Positions 42,586 to 51,602 of a stretch of 64,000 nt of DNA are shown in pieces. Under the pieces are notes generated by a model. It was given only the letters and a program-made list of their open reading frames with translations. It did no database searches and was not told the origin of the DNA. Within the stretch, counting starts at the first letter, position 1. Each line of letters begins with the position of its first letter. The stretch is from M30B80 sp965656935. GTDB lineage: Bacteria > Pseudomonadota > Alphaproteobacteria > Rhodobacterales > Rhodobacteraceae. The stretch spans positions 124,001 through 188,000 of the forward strand of contig CBFHMG010000002.1 of the NCBI GenBank assembly GCA_965656935.1. The letters run 5' to 3'. The position numbers were made by a program, and so were the translations under genes.

Positions 42586-43821
42586 TTACGCGTCGATATG
42601 GGCAAGGCTGAAGCTTGCTGCAAGCTCCACATGGGGGGACCAACGAAATTGATCGACCACTTGCACCCAATTCAGCCGATACCCCGCCTCTATGAGCAAT
42701 TTGGCATCACGCGCGAAGGTCACTGGGTTGCAGGAGATGAAAGCGATGCGCGCAATCAGCGCTTCCGCCAACATTTTGGTTTGTGCCTCGGCACCCGCGC
42801 GGGGCGGGTCGATGACAGCCGCATCGAAACGGCGCAACTCATCGGGCAGAAGCGGACGGCGGAACAAATCCCGCGCCTCGGTGGTCACCGCCTTATGGCC
42901 CGTGGCAAAGCGCGCACCGTGATCAAGCGCGGCCAGCATCTCGGCCGATGTTTCAACAGCGTGAACCGCCGCATTCGCGGCCAAAGGCAAGGAAAAGGTC
43001 CCGCAGCCTGAAAACAGATCAACAATGCGCTTGGCATCCCCCACGGCCTCGGCCGCGGCGGCAAGCAAGGCGGCCTCACCCTCGCGGGTGGCTTGCAGGA
43101 AAGCACCCGAAGGCGGCGCGACCTGCGCCGTGCCAAACCGCTGATAGGGAGGTGCATCGGCAAAGACAGGCTCCCCCTCCCAAGCGAGCCGCATGAAATG
43201 CGCCGCAAATTTCGGAAGCTGTTGTAGCAGCTCGGCATCCAGCGGTTTGCCGCCTGTGACTGCAAGGTCAAACCCCGCCTCGGCGCGGGTGATCTGAAAG
43301 GACAGCGTTGCATTGCGCGAGCCACCCAAACGGGTGATCTCCTCCAAAACTGGCAAGAGGGGCAGAAAGGCCTGATCAAGCAAAAAACAGTCTCTAATCG
43401 GCACAATAGTGTCTGATTTTCGGGCGTGAAAGCCGATCAGCGCGCCCTTTTTCGTGCGGGTGCCTGCCAGCGTCGCACGCCGCCTTGAGCGGGCAGGCGA
43501 TGTCTGGATCGGCCGCATCTCGGCCTCCAACCCATGGGCTGTCAGGGCTTTGCGAACCACTTCGGTTTTCCACTCGGCCACAAAATCATCCGAGGCATGT
43601 TGCAGCGCGCAGCCACCGCATGCCTTGAAATGCGGGCAAGGGGCGGCGACCCGATCAGCCGAGGGTGTGACGATCTTGGGGTCAACCATACGGTCGCCGT
43701 TGATCTCGCCTGACACGACCTCTCCGGGGAGAACCAGTTGCGCGAAGACAGGGCCCAGTTCGGGATCATGCGCGATGCCATCCCCCAAATGCCCCAAACG
43801 ATGAATTGTAATTTCAGCCAT
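42586..43821 (-). CDS. RumA/TrmA-type RNA uracil-5-methyltransferase
   Basis: A 411-residue enzyme with an N-terminal TRAM-like region and an iron-sulfur-type cysteine cluster (C62, C68, C71 in PCPHFKACGGCALQ; a fourth in PIRDCFLL). The C-terminal SAM-binding region contains VDLFSGCGTFSLPLA, DPPRAGAE, and the catalytic cysteine in FISCNPVTFARD. RlmD (23S U1939), RlmC and TrmA all share this layout, and the cluster favours an RlmD/RlmC-like 23S rRNA target. The start MAEITIHRLGHLGDG at 43821 agrees with the family. Confidence 0.88.
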   Translation of the reverse strand: MAEITIHRLGHLGDGIAHDPELGPVFAQLVLPGEVVSGEINGDRMVDPKIVTPSADRVAAPCPHFKACGGCALQHASDDFVAEWKTEVVRKALTAHGLEAEMRPIQTSPARSRRRATLAGTRTKKGALIGFHARKSDTIVPIRDCFLLDQAFLPLLPVLEEITRLGGSRNATLSFQITRAEAGFDLAVTGGKPLDAELLQQLPKFAAHFMRLAWEGEPVFADAPPYQRFGTAQVAPPSGAFLQATREGEAALLAAAAEAVGDAKRIVDLFSGCGTFSLPLAANAAVHAVETSAEMLAALDHGARFATGHKAVTTEARDLFRRPLLPDELRRFDAAVIDPPRAGAEAQTKMLAEALIARIAFISCNPVTFARDAKLLIEAGYRLNWVQVVDQFRWSPHVELAASFSLAHIDA

Positions 43822-43830
43822 AGCTTGGCC

Positions 43831-44265
43831 TTAGCCCTCGCCCTGCTGCAACGCAATGGCGGGCGAGCAGGCATAACCATCGGGGCTGAGGATTGTGGCC
43901 TCGCGCAGCCCATGGGGTTTATCACGGGCAGGCTCGATCACGAGGTCACCACGCGCCTCGGCGCGGGCGACACATAGGTCGGGATCAAGCCCGAAAAGGT
44001 AGAATTGCGCACCACCTCCGCGCGGCGGATTTTCAGAAATATGGGCAAAGAGAGGATGCGCCGCGAAGGTTCCATCAGCGTGCAGTTGAAAGACGGAGCT
44101 TGCATGGCGCAAGATCGCGAAATCATCAGAGAGGCGATAGACCTCCACTTCGAAAACCTCAGCGAAGAATGCGGCTGTGGCCCGCACATCCGCACAAATC
44201 AGATTAACACCAATACCTTGAAGCGAGCGGCCAAATTTACCAGCGGATACGGTTTCAAAATCCAT
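43831..44265 (-). CDS. VOC-superfamily (glyoxalase/bleomycin-resistance fold) protein
   Basis: A 144-residue protein with paired beta-alpha-beta-beta-beta modules: GIGVNLICADVRATAAFFAE, ILRHASSVFQLHADG, GGAQFYLFGLDPD and DKPHGLREATILSPDGYA. The substrate and metal ligands cannot be fixed. The ATG at 44265 (MDFETVSAGKF) follows AAGGG and is preferred over GTG and TTG codons just upstream. It is nine bases from the RNA methyltransferase gene on the same strand. Confidence 0.78.
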   Translation of the reverse strand: MDFETVSAGKFGRSLQGIGVNLICADVRATAAFFAEVFEVEVYRLSDDFAILRHASSVFQLHADGTFAAHPLFAHISENPPRGGGAQFYLFGLDPDLCVARAEARGDLVIEPARDKPHGLREATILSPDGYACSPAIALQQGEG

Positions 44266-44283
44266 CACCAAACCCTTTTTTCT

Positions 44284-46143
44284 CTATTCAGCGGCGTCCT
44301 GTATACCAATAAAGCCGCCTGATTGCCGCTCCCAATATCGTGCATAGAGCCCGCCCAATGCACGCAATTCTTCATGGGTGCCGTCTTCGACAATGCGGCC
44401 CTGATCCAGCACGATGATGCGGTCCATCTCGGAAATCGTCGAGAGGCGATGCGCGATGGCGATCACAGTCTTGCCATCCATCACATCTGACAAGGCATCC
44501 TGAATGGCGGCCTCAACCTCACTGTCCAAGGCGCTTGTTGCCTCATCCAAAACCAAAACAGGCGCATCCTTGAGAAAGGCCCGCGCCAAGGCAATGCGTT
44601 GCCGCTGCCCACCTGACAGTTTCACGCCACGCTCGCCCAGATGGGCCTCATAGCCTTCGCGCCCCATATGATCCCGCAAGCCAAGGATGAATTCATGCGC
44701 CTCAGCCCTTTTGGCAGCAGCAAAAACGTCTTCATCGCTCGCATCGGGGCGGCCATAGCGGATATTGTCCCGTGCGGATCGATTGAACATCGCGGTTTCC
44801 TGCGTGACCATGGAAATCTGGCGGCGCAGGCTGTCTTGGGTCACGTCCCGCAGGTCGGTGCCGTCCAGCGTGATTTGGCCTTCCTCGGTGTCATAGAGCC
44901 GCAAGAGCAAGGCCACCAAGGTTGATTTCCCAGCCCCTGATGCGCCGACAATGCCAAGCTTTTCACCAGGCTCGACCGTCAGGCTCAACGCGGTGACGCC
45001 ACCTGCCTGTTGACCATAGGCGAAGGTGACATCCTGAAAGGAAATGCGGCCCGTCACATGCCCGACATCGCGGGCATCTTTGCGGTCGGTCAAAAGATGG
45101 GGCGGGGTTAGGGTGCGCATGCCATCCTCGACCTCGCCGATATTTGCATAGATCGCCATAAGCGTGAAACTGACCCAGCCTGTCATCTGCGCAATCCGCA
45201 TTGCGACCGCTCCGATTGCGGCGATCTCGCCTGCGCTGACAAGGCCTGCCTGCCACTGCAAAACGGCCGCCAAGACCAGAAAAACCGGCAAAACGCCCGC
45301 AACCGTCATCAATGCGAACCGGAACCCTGTGGAGAGATAACCAAAATCGAGCGCTTTTTCGCGGTAGCCCCCCATCGCCTCAAGTGCGGCTTCATCCTCA
45401 TGATCGGTATGACCGAAAAGCTTCACTGTCTTGATATTGGTGATCGTATCGACGATTTGCCCCGTCACATTGGCCCGCGCCGCAGCACGCGCCTTGGAGC
45501 GTTGCCTGATGCGCGGCATGAACCAACGGATCATCAGGAAGTAGAGCCCCAGCCAAACCAGCAGAAACACCGCGATCCGCCAGTCAATAAAGGCCAGCAT
45601 CGCAACCGCCCCGATCAGGGTTGCCACCGCGAAAGCGGCGGCATTGATCACCTCGGTCACGACATTGACCAAAGCCGTGGCTGTCTGCATCTGCTTTTGC
45701 GCGATGCGACCTGCGAAATCATCGTCAAAGAAGCTGACTGAATGCCCCAAGGACCAGCGGTGAAGGCGGCTCTGGATCAGGGGTGCAAGATTGGGCGGCA
45801 AGACGATGCCATTGAACGCCGCCGAGACACCGAAGAACACAGGCCTGAGCAGCAAATAGAAGGTGACATAACCCGCAATAATCAAGGCGTTCTGCGCGAA
45901 ATAGGCGGAGGGGTCAGTGCTCTGAACGGTGGTGTCGATCAACACCCCCAGAAGATAGGCCGAGAAGACATCCAGCATACCTGCCGCGCCTGACAGCACA
46001 GCCGCCAGAATGATGACAGGCCAAGCCCCCGCGAGGCACCATTTGATAAAGGGCCAAAGCGTATTGGGTGGGGCGCTTTCAGCATGTTGAAACGGCGCAA
46101 TCATGCCGCCAAGCCAGCTTAGTACAGGCGTTAAGAATTTCAT
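44284..46143 (-). CDS. ABC exporter half-transporter (pair partner 2)
   Basis: A 619-residue type IV exporter half: an N-terminal six-helix membrane domain to about 340, then a nucleotide-binding domain with Walker A (VGASGAGKST), signature (KLSGGQRQRIALARA), Walker B plus catalytic glutamate (VLVLDEATSALD) and switch histidine (AIAHRLSTI). It is very similar in layout to the upstream gene, with which it overlaps by four bases, so they probably form a heterodimer. The substrate (lipid, drug or peptide) is unknown. Confidence 0.9.
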   Translation of the reverse strand: MKFLTPVLSWLGGMIAPFQHAESAPPNTLWPFIKWCLAGAWPVIILAAVLSGAAGMLDVFSAYLLGVLIDTTVQSTDPSAYFAQNALIIAGYVTFYLLLRPVFFGVSAAFNGIVLPPNLAPLIQSRLHRWSLGHSVSFFDDDFAGRIAQKQMQTATALVNVVTEVINAAAFAVATLIGAVAMLAFIDWRIAVFLLVWLGLYFLMIRWFMPRIRQRSKARAAARANVTGQIVDTITNIKTVKLFGHTDHEDEAALEAMGGYREKALDFGYLSTGFRFALMTVAGVLPVFLVLAAVLQWQAGLVSAGEIAAIGAVAMRIAQMTGWVSFTLMAIYANIGEVEDGMRTLTPPHLLTDRKDARDVGHVTGRISFQDVTFAYGQQAGGVTALSLTVEPGEKLGIVGASGAGKSTLVALLLRLYDTEEGQITLDGTDLRDVTQDSLRRQISMVTQETAMFNRSARDNIRYGRPDASDEDVFAAAKRAEAHEFILGLRDHMGREGYEAHLGERGVKLSGGQRQRIALARAFLKDAPVLVLDEATSALDSEVEAAIQDALSDVMDGKTVIAIAHRLSTISEMDRIIVLDQGRIVEDGTHEELRALGGLYARYWERQSGGFIGIQDAAE

Positions 46144-47987
46144 TCTGCGGCCTCGGTTTCTATCCCGATAAACCCGCCCGATTGCCGCGCCCAGAAACTG
46201 GCATAGAGCCCGCCTTGGGCCAGCAATGCCTCATGATCCCCGTCTTCGACGATCTTACCGTCATCCAGAACAATGATGCGGTCCATATGCGCGATGGTGG
46301 AGAGGCGATGTGCGATCGCGATCACGGTTTTGCCCTCCATGACACCATAAAGCGTGTCCTGAATTGCGGCCTCCACCTCGCTGTCCAAAGCGCTTGTTGC
46401 TTCATCCAGCACAAGGATCGGCGCATCTTTCAGGATCACCCGTGCAAGCGAAATACGCTGCCTTTGCCCACCTGATAATTTCACACCCCGTTCGCCAACA
46501 TGTGCCTCATAACCTTGGCGGCCTTCGGCATCTTGCAGATCAAGAATGAACTCATGCGCCTCGGCCCGTTTTGCGGCCAGAAGCATGTCATCTTCAGTAG
46601 CATCGGGGCGGCCATACAGGATGTTATCGCGGATCGAGCGGTGCAGCAGAGAGCTGTCTTGCTGCACCATCCCGATGACATGGCGCAAACTGTTCTGGGT
46701 GACTTGGGTGATGTCCTGACCATCAATCAGGATGCGCCCGTTTTCGGTGTCGTAGAAGCGCAAAAGCAGCTTGACCAGTGTCGATTTCCCAGCCCCCGAG
46801 CGGCCGATCAACCCGACCTTTTCACCAGATTTGATAGTCACGGAAATGCCATCAAGCCCGCCCGCGCCGCGCCCGTAATGATGGCTGATATTATCAAGGG
46901 TGACCTCGCCCTTGCTGAGTTGCAATTCAGTTGCATCAGGCCGGTCTACAAGGGTGATGGGCTGTGCGATCGTCTCCATCCCTTCGGCAACAACGCCGAG
47001 CGAGCGGAAGAAGGTGGAAAGCGCCCACATGATCCAGCCTGTCATCGCATTCAGCCGCAAGGTCAGCGCGGTCGCCGCCGCCACAACACCGACCGAGGCG
47101 GAACCCTGCGCCCAAAGCCATATCGCCCATCCCACAACAGCCACGATCAAGAAACCATTCAGCGCGACCAGCACCACATCCATCACTGTGAAAATCCGCA
47201 TCTCGCGCGCGAAGGTCTTGCGGGTATTCTCAATCGCCTCTTTGGCATAGGCGACCTCGGTCTCGGTATGGGCGAACAGCTTGACCGAATGGATATTGGT
47301 ATAGCTGTCCACAACCCGCCCCGTGGTCGTGGAGCGCGCATCGGAACTGGCCTTGGATGCAGGGCCGACATGTTTCATCGTCCAGCGCACCAATAGCCCG
47401 TAAAGCACCAGCCAGATGATCAGCGGCACAGCAAGGCGGGGGTCGGCCTCGGCCAGAATGATCGCGGCACCGATCAAATAGGCAAGCGCAAAGGTAATGG
47501 CATCAAAGACCTGAAAAATCGCATCTCCCGCACTGGTCGGGGTTTGCATGATACGGTTTGCGATGCGCCCTGCGAAATCATTCTCGAACCAGCCAACTGA
47601 TTGGCGCAAGACCTGCCGATGCGCGCGCCAGCGGATCAAAGCGCCGAAATTCGGCAGGATCGAATTGTTCAAAAGGGCAACATCCAATCCCTGCAAAAGT
47701 GGCCTAAAGGTCAGGACGAAAACAGCCATGGCCAGAAATTCCCACCCATGATTGGCAAGAACCTCAGACGGCGCATCCGATGACAGAATATCGACAACGC
47801 GGCCCATATAGAAAATCAGCCAAATCTCGACGGCGGCTACAACAACCGACATGAACGCTGTCAGCGCGAATAGCTTTTTGAAGGGCTGCGCATAGTCCCA
47901 TAGAAACGGCCATAGCTTTCGGGACGGCGTATCGTTATCGGGATACGCCGTGTAAGGGTCGACCAGATTTTCGAAAAATCGAAACAT
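46140..47987 (-). CDS. ABC exporter half-transporter (pair partner 1)
   Basis: A 615-residue exporter half with membrane domain (YAQPFKKLFALTAFMSVVV and following) and a complete nucleotide-binding domain: GRSGAGKST, KLSGGQRQRISLARV, ILVLDEATSALD, AIAHRLSTI. Unlike many heterodimeric exporters, neither partner shows a degenerate site, since both keep the Walker B glutamate and LSGGQ. The start MFRFFENLVDPYTA at 47987 is the first clear ATG. It is coupled to its partner by an ATGA overlap. The two proteins share near-identical C-terminal endings (YWERQSGGFIGI versus FWARQSGGFIGI), pointing to tandem duplication. Confidence 0.9.
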   Translation of the reverse strand: MFRFFENLVDPYTAYPDNDTPSRKLWPFLWDYAQPFKKLFALTAFMSVVVAAVEIWLIFYMGRVVDILSSDAPSEVLANHGWEFLAMAVFVLTFRPLLQGLDVALLNNSILPNFGALIRWRAHRQVLRQSVGWFENDFAGRIANRIMQTPTSAGDAIFQVFDAITFALAYLIGAAIILAEADPRLAVPLIIWLVLYGLLVRWTMKHVGPASKASSDARSTTTGRVVDSYTNIHSVKLFAHTETEVAYAKEAIENTRKTFAREMRIFTVMDVVLVALNGFLIVAVVGWAIWLWAQGSASVGVVAAATALTLRLNAMTGWIMWALSTFFRSLGVVAEGMETIAQPITLVDRPDATELQLSKGEVTLDNISHHYGRGAGGLDGISVTIKSGEKVGLIGRSGAGKSTLVKLLLRFYDTENGRILIDGQDITQVTQNSLRHVIGMVQQDSSLLHRSIRDNILYGRPDATEDDMLLAAKRAEAHEFILDLQDAEGRQGYEAHVGERGVKLSGGQRQRISLARVILKDAPILVLDEATSALDSEVEAAIQDTLYGVMEGKTVIAIAHRLSTIAHMDRIIVLDDGKIVEDGDHEALLAQGGLYASFWARQSGGFIGIETEAAE

Positions 47988-48036
47988 GTTTGGCCTTTGT
48001 GGGGAGCGTTCTTTCACCACACATATAGAGCGCCAT

Positions 48037-48618
48037 TCATGCAAAGACCATGACAGCCGAGACCGCAAGGGCCAGTGCCATGGTTTTGGTAAAGATCGAC
48101 GCCGCAAGGGGGGAGGTCAGCAGATACGCCAGAAGCGAACCCGCAAAGCTCCAGAACAGGCAGACAAAAAGGTTGATACCCGCAAAAACCATCGCCAAAC
48201 GCTGCGCCTCGCCAATCGGGGAAAGCCCTGCCGAATAGCCCACAGCGGCGGCAAGCGCGACAGCCCAAAGCTTGGGATTGACCCATTGAAACAGCACCGC
48301 TTGCAAAAAGGTGAAAGGCCGCTCGGCCTCGCTATGATTGGTCTGGGATAGATCAGCGTTCCACAGCTTCCACGCCATCCACAAGATCCAAGCGGCAGCG
48401 ACGATCTTAAGACCGAAGGTCAGAACAGGCTCGGCGCGCAGCAGGCTTGCAACCCCCAACCCCGCCAAAGCCGCGATTATGCCGACACCAAAGGCAACGC
48501 CAAAAACATGGGGGAGCGTGCGCTGAAACCCGAAACGGGCACCAGAGGCCGTCAGCAGAATTACATTCGGCCCTGGGGAAAAGAGGCCTGCGAAAACGAA
48601 GGCATAAATCGGGTCCAT
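48037..48618 (-). CDS. LysE/RhtB-family amino acid exporter
   Basis: A 193-residue membrane protein with about six helices. The N-terminal motif FSPGPNVILLTASGARFGF and later FQWVNPKLWAVALAAA are diagnostic of the LysE/RhtB translocator family. It probably exports an amino acid such as lysine, threonine or homoserine lactone; the exact substrate is not readable. It stands 49 bases from the ABC exporter genes and follows the cca-nudix-hslO run on the same strand. Confidence 0.9.
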   Translation of the reverse strand: MDPIYAFVFAGLFSPGPNVILLTASGARFGFQRTLPHVFGVAFGVGIIAALAGLGVASLLRAEPVLTFGLKIVAAAWILWMAWKLWNADLSQTNHSEAERPFTFLQAVLFQWVNPKLWAVALAAAVGYSAGLSPIGEAQRLAMVFAGINLFVCLFWSFAGSLLAYLLTSPLAASIFTKTMALALAVSAVMVFA

Positions 48619-48693
48619 TCTACGCCTCCGATCACGGTTGATGCAGCCAATAGCGAGGCGCCCATTATGTCAAGAAGACGCCAAGGGATGGCC

Positions 48694-49839
48694 TCAGGCC
48701 AGCAGCTCTGCCTTGGAGAGTTGGAACCCTGAACCGATCCAAAGCCCCTCAAGACGGGCAAGCTCCGCCCCTAAGGCAGGCCCTACAAATTGCGCATCCA
48801 GATCAGCGGCCCTGACTGGAAACTGGGCCGCAGCGCCACTCCGCGCAGCCTCGATCGCGGCTGGATCAAGCTCTGCCTCAAAAAGGGCGGCGCGCAGCAA
48901 GATGATGTCGCGCGCAAAATCGAACCCGTGGCGATACCCCAATTCACCCGCGCCTGTATCGCTTTCCATGCCCTTGCGCAGAATGGTCAGATGCTTGGCC
49001 TCCGCACGGCTTAGCCGCAGGGCCGAGGCCTGTTCAGCGCTGGCAATGGCGGCCAAACGGCGGATCGGATCGGTGGGGGTGTCCGCCTCGAGATGGACCA
49101 AAATCGGCAAAAGGCGCGCGGATGCGCCTGCAAGGGTTTGTGCCAGAACACCTGTCTGCTCCATCGCGGCCACCGCCATCGAAGGGTCAGAGGCCGCGAG
49201 GAGTTTCTTGATCTCGGAGCCCACGCGTTCGCGTGAAAGTGTCTCTATTCCGCTTGATAGAGCCGCACAGGCGGCCAATCCATCCGCATCAAACCCGCCC
49301 TGCGGGTCGGCATACCATGCGTGAAACCGAAAGAAGCGGAGGATGCGGAGGTAATCTTCGCGGATGCGATCCTCGGGCAGGCCAATAAAACGCAAGCGGC
49401 GCGCCTGCAGGTCATCCAAGCCCTGCCCGGTTGGATCAAGAACCTCTCTGTCACGCCCTGCATAAAGCGCATTCATCGTGAAATCGCGGCGCTTGGCGTC
49501 TTCCTCAATCCCATCGGCGAAGGCGACAACAGCGCGGCGGCCATCGGTTTCGATATCGCGGCGGAAAGTGGTCACTTCGAGCGGGCGGGATTGGGCGATG
49601 ACAGTGATCGTGCCATGCTCGATCCCCGTGGGTATGGGGCGCAGATTGGCCGCTTGCGACAGCTCAATCACCTTCTCGGGGCGCGCATCTGTGGCAATGT
49701 CGATATCCTGCACATCGGCCCCGATCAGACCATTGCGCACACAACCGCCAACAAAAAGCGCCTGATAGCCAGCCTGCTCCAGAGCCGTGCAAAGCGCCAC
49801 GGTTCCCGCGTGATGGAGCCACTCCGCCTCAAGCTTCAT
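48694..49839 (-). CDS. cca: CCA tRNA nucleotidyltransferase
   Basis: A 381-residue class II nucleotidyltransferase that adds or repairs the 3'-CCA end of tRNA. The head-domain motif is FVGGCVRNGL with metal aspartates in DIDIATDARP; neck and body segments include VTTFRRDIETDG, DAKRRDFTMNALYA, DPTGQGLDDLQAR and EDYLRILRFFRFHAWYA. No C-terminal HD phosphohydrolase domain is apparent. The start MKLEAEWLHHAG overlaps the stop of the upstream Nudix gene by four bases. Confidence 0.94.
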   Translation of the reverse strand: MKLEAEWLHHAGTVALCTALEQAGYQALFVGGCVRNGLIGADVQDIDIATDARPEKVIELSQAANLRPIPTGIEHGTITVIAQSRPLEVTTFRRDIETDGRRAVVAFADGIEEDAKRRDFTMNALYAGRDREVLDPTGQGLDDLQARRLRFIGLPEDRIREDYLRILRFFRFHAWYADPQGGFDADGLAACAALSSGIETLSRERVGSEIKKLLAASDPSMAVAAMEQTGVLAQTLAGASARLLPILVHLEADTPTDPIRRLAAIASAEQASALRLSRAEAKHLTILRKGMESDTGAGELGYRHGFDFARDIILLRAALFEAELDPAAIEAARSGAAAQFPVRAADLDAQFVGPALGAELARLEGLWIGSGFQLSKAELLA

Positions 49840-50438
49840 GCCTGCCACCTGTCGGCCAAGGATTTCAAAATACGCGCCGTCGCGCCCCAGATGTAATAGG
49901 GCCCGTATGGAATAGTGAAAAAATGCCGTCTTGTGCCGCGCCAACGGCGGCTTTCGATATTGAAATTCGACGGATCCATCAGGAAGGATAATGGCACGCG
50001 AAACACCTCGGCCACTTCACCCGCTTCTGGCATGGGATCAAACGGTGCTTTCACCCGTGCAAGGATCGGAAAGACATCATAGCCCGTGACAGTTTCATGG
50101 CAGGGAAGCTCGGCCAGAACCTCGACATTTTCAGGCAAAAGGCCGATCTCCTCCCACGCCTCACGCAAGGCAGCGGCACGTGGCCCGCTATCGCCCTCGT
50201 CAATCTTGCCACCTGGAAAGGCGATCTGGCCTGGATGATGTTTGAGATGCGAGGCGCGCTTGGTCAAAAGCACGGTCGGGCCAGCGGGCCCCTCTTCCAG
50301 CGCGATCAGCACGGCTGCAGGCCGCAATTTGCGCCCTTCGGGCAGAACGACCTCAGGGTTCAGATCATAATCTGAGGACGGCCGCGCAGGTCGGGCCAGC
50401 GCGGCCTTGATGTTTTCCAGATCAGTTGGATGGCCCAT
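49836..50438 (-). CDS. Nudix hydrolase, CoA pyrophosphatase type
   Basis: A 200-residue Nudix protein. The CoA-pyrophosphatase-specific motif LLTKRASHLKHHPGQIAF is immediately followed by PGGKIDEGD and the Nudix helix AALREAWEEIGL. It would split CoA and its derivatives to 4'-phosphopantetheine and 3',5'-ADP. Its ATG at 50438 lies 17 bases inside the end of hslO, and its stop overlaps cca, so the three genes are translationally linked. Confidence 0.91.
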   Translation of the reverse strand: MGHPTDLENIKAALARPARPSSDYDLNPEVVLPEGRKLRPAAVLIALEEGPAGPTVLLTKRASHLKHHPGQIAFPGGKIDEGDSGPRAAALREAWEEIGLLPENVEVLAELPCHETVTGYDVFPILARVKAPFDPMPEAGEVAEVFRVPLSFLMDPSNFNIESRRWRGTRRHFFTIPYGPYYIWGATARILKSLADRWQA

Positions 50439-51438
50439 CAGGGTCTTCCACGGGTTTGCTGGCCTCGAACCCCAAAGTTGCGGGGTCAAAGGCATAATGC
50501 GCGCCGCAAAACTGGCAATCCGCCGTCACGATCCCCTCATCGGTGGTCATATAGGCGATATCCTTGGCCGAGTAGATGCTGAGGCTTTGGCGGACACGAT
50601 CATCAGAACAGGTACAGCCGAACCTGACCCGCTGCGTTTCAAAGATACGGGGACCTTCTTCATGGAACAGGCGCACCAGAAGATCAGTTGGCGAGATGCT
50701 CGGGCCAATCAGCTCAAGGCTCTCGACCGTATCCAGCAGGATCGACGCGCGCTTCCAGTTCTCACCATCTTCGCCATCATAGAGATCCTCGGCATTGAGC
50801 AAGCCATCCTCGCCCGAGCCGCCTTCACCGCTGACGCGCGGCTGCGCCTTGGGCATATGCTGCAGCATCACCCCGCCAGCACGCCAGCTTTCATCAGCAC
50901 CTGGCTCCTGCGAACGCCCGAAACTCAGCGAGAACTTCGTTGGAAGCTGCTCGGATTGCGCGAAATAAGCCTCGGCACAGGCCCTGAGAGACCCGCCCGC
51001 AATCGGCGTGATGCCTTGATAGGGCGCGGTGCCAGTGCCTTGATCGATCAAAACCGCGAAATAACCCTTACCGACCTGCGAGAAAGGATCAGCCGCAGGA
51101 TCAAAGCGGTCTTCGTCATAGCTTGCATAGGCACGGATTTGCGCAGGCTCCCCCTCATCGGTGGCCGCGAAATAATCAGTGGCGATCAAACGCACAGGGC
51201 CATCGCCACGCACTTGCAGCGACAGCTTCCAGCGCAGCTTGATCATATGGCCGATCAAAGCCGTCAAAAGCGCCATTTCCGCCACCAGCGCCTCAACACC
51301 TGCGGGGTAATTATGCTGCGACAAAACCTTGTCGAGCGTCGTGTCGAGCCGAACGACCCGACCGCGAATGTCGGATTTGTCGAGTTGAAACGGCAGAACG
51401 GTATCGTCCCACGCGATTTTGGTACCCAGTGTCATCAT
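50422..51438 (-). CDS. hslO: Hsp33-family redox-regulated chaperone
   Basis: A 338-residue protein with the Hsp33 fold. Near the C-terminus it has the redox switch FGCTCSDDRV (CXC) and ADCQFCGAHY (CXXC), four zinc-binding cysteines that release zinc on oxidation and activate the chaperone. The N-terminal MTLGTKIAWDDTVLPFQL and the ALIDQG-like KGYFAVLIDQGTG segment also fit. Either of two adjacent ATGs could be the start. It heads the hslO-nudix-cca run and diverges from the polysaccharide genes. Confidence 0.94.
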   Translation of the reverse strand: MMTLGTKIAWDDTVLPFQLDKSDIRGRVVRLDTTLDKVLSQHNYPAGVEALVAEMALLTALIGHMIKLRWKLSLQVRGDGPVRLIATDYFAATDEGEPAQIRAYASYDEDRFDPAADPFSQVGKGYFAVLIDQGTGTAPYQGITPIAGGSLRACAEAYFAQSEQLPTKFSLSFGRSQEPGADESWRAGGVMLQHMPKAQPRVSGEGGSGEDGLLNAEDLYDGEDGENWKRASILLDTVESLELIGPSISPTDLLVRLFHEEGPRIFETQRVRFGCTCSDDRVRQSLSIYSAKDIAYMTTDEGIVTADCQFCGAHYAFDPATLGFEASKPVEDPDGPSN

Positions 51439-51507
51439 CTATCCTTGCGAAACGGCAACGCCTTTAGCTTAGCGGTCTGGTCCCATATAGGTCACCTTAT
51501 CGCAATA

Positions 51508-51564
51508 CCCAAACCTTGCCATCGCAATGCCCGATAGGTGCCTTGTGCATGCGTGAGGTTTGGG
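51508..51564. promoter_or_regulatory. 9-bp perfect inverted repeat before glycosyltransferase gene
   Basis: CCCAAACCT (51508-51516) and AGGTTTGGG (51556-51564) are exact reverse complements with a 39-base spacer, 39-95 bases upstream of the glycosyltransferase ATG. It may be a pair of operator half-sites for the polysaccharide block or a leader stem. Confidence 0.45.
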
Positions 51565-51602
51565 CAAAACTCGAAAAAAATCTGCAGAACAGGCAACAGG
51601 CT

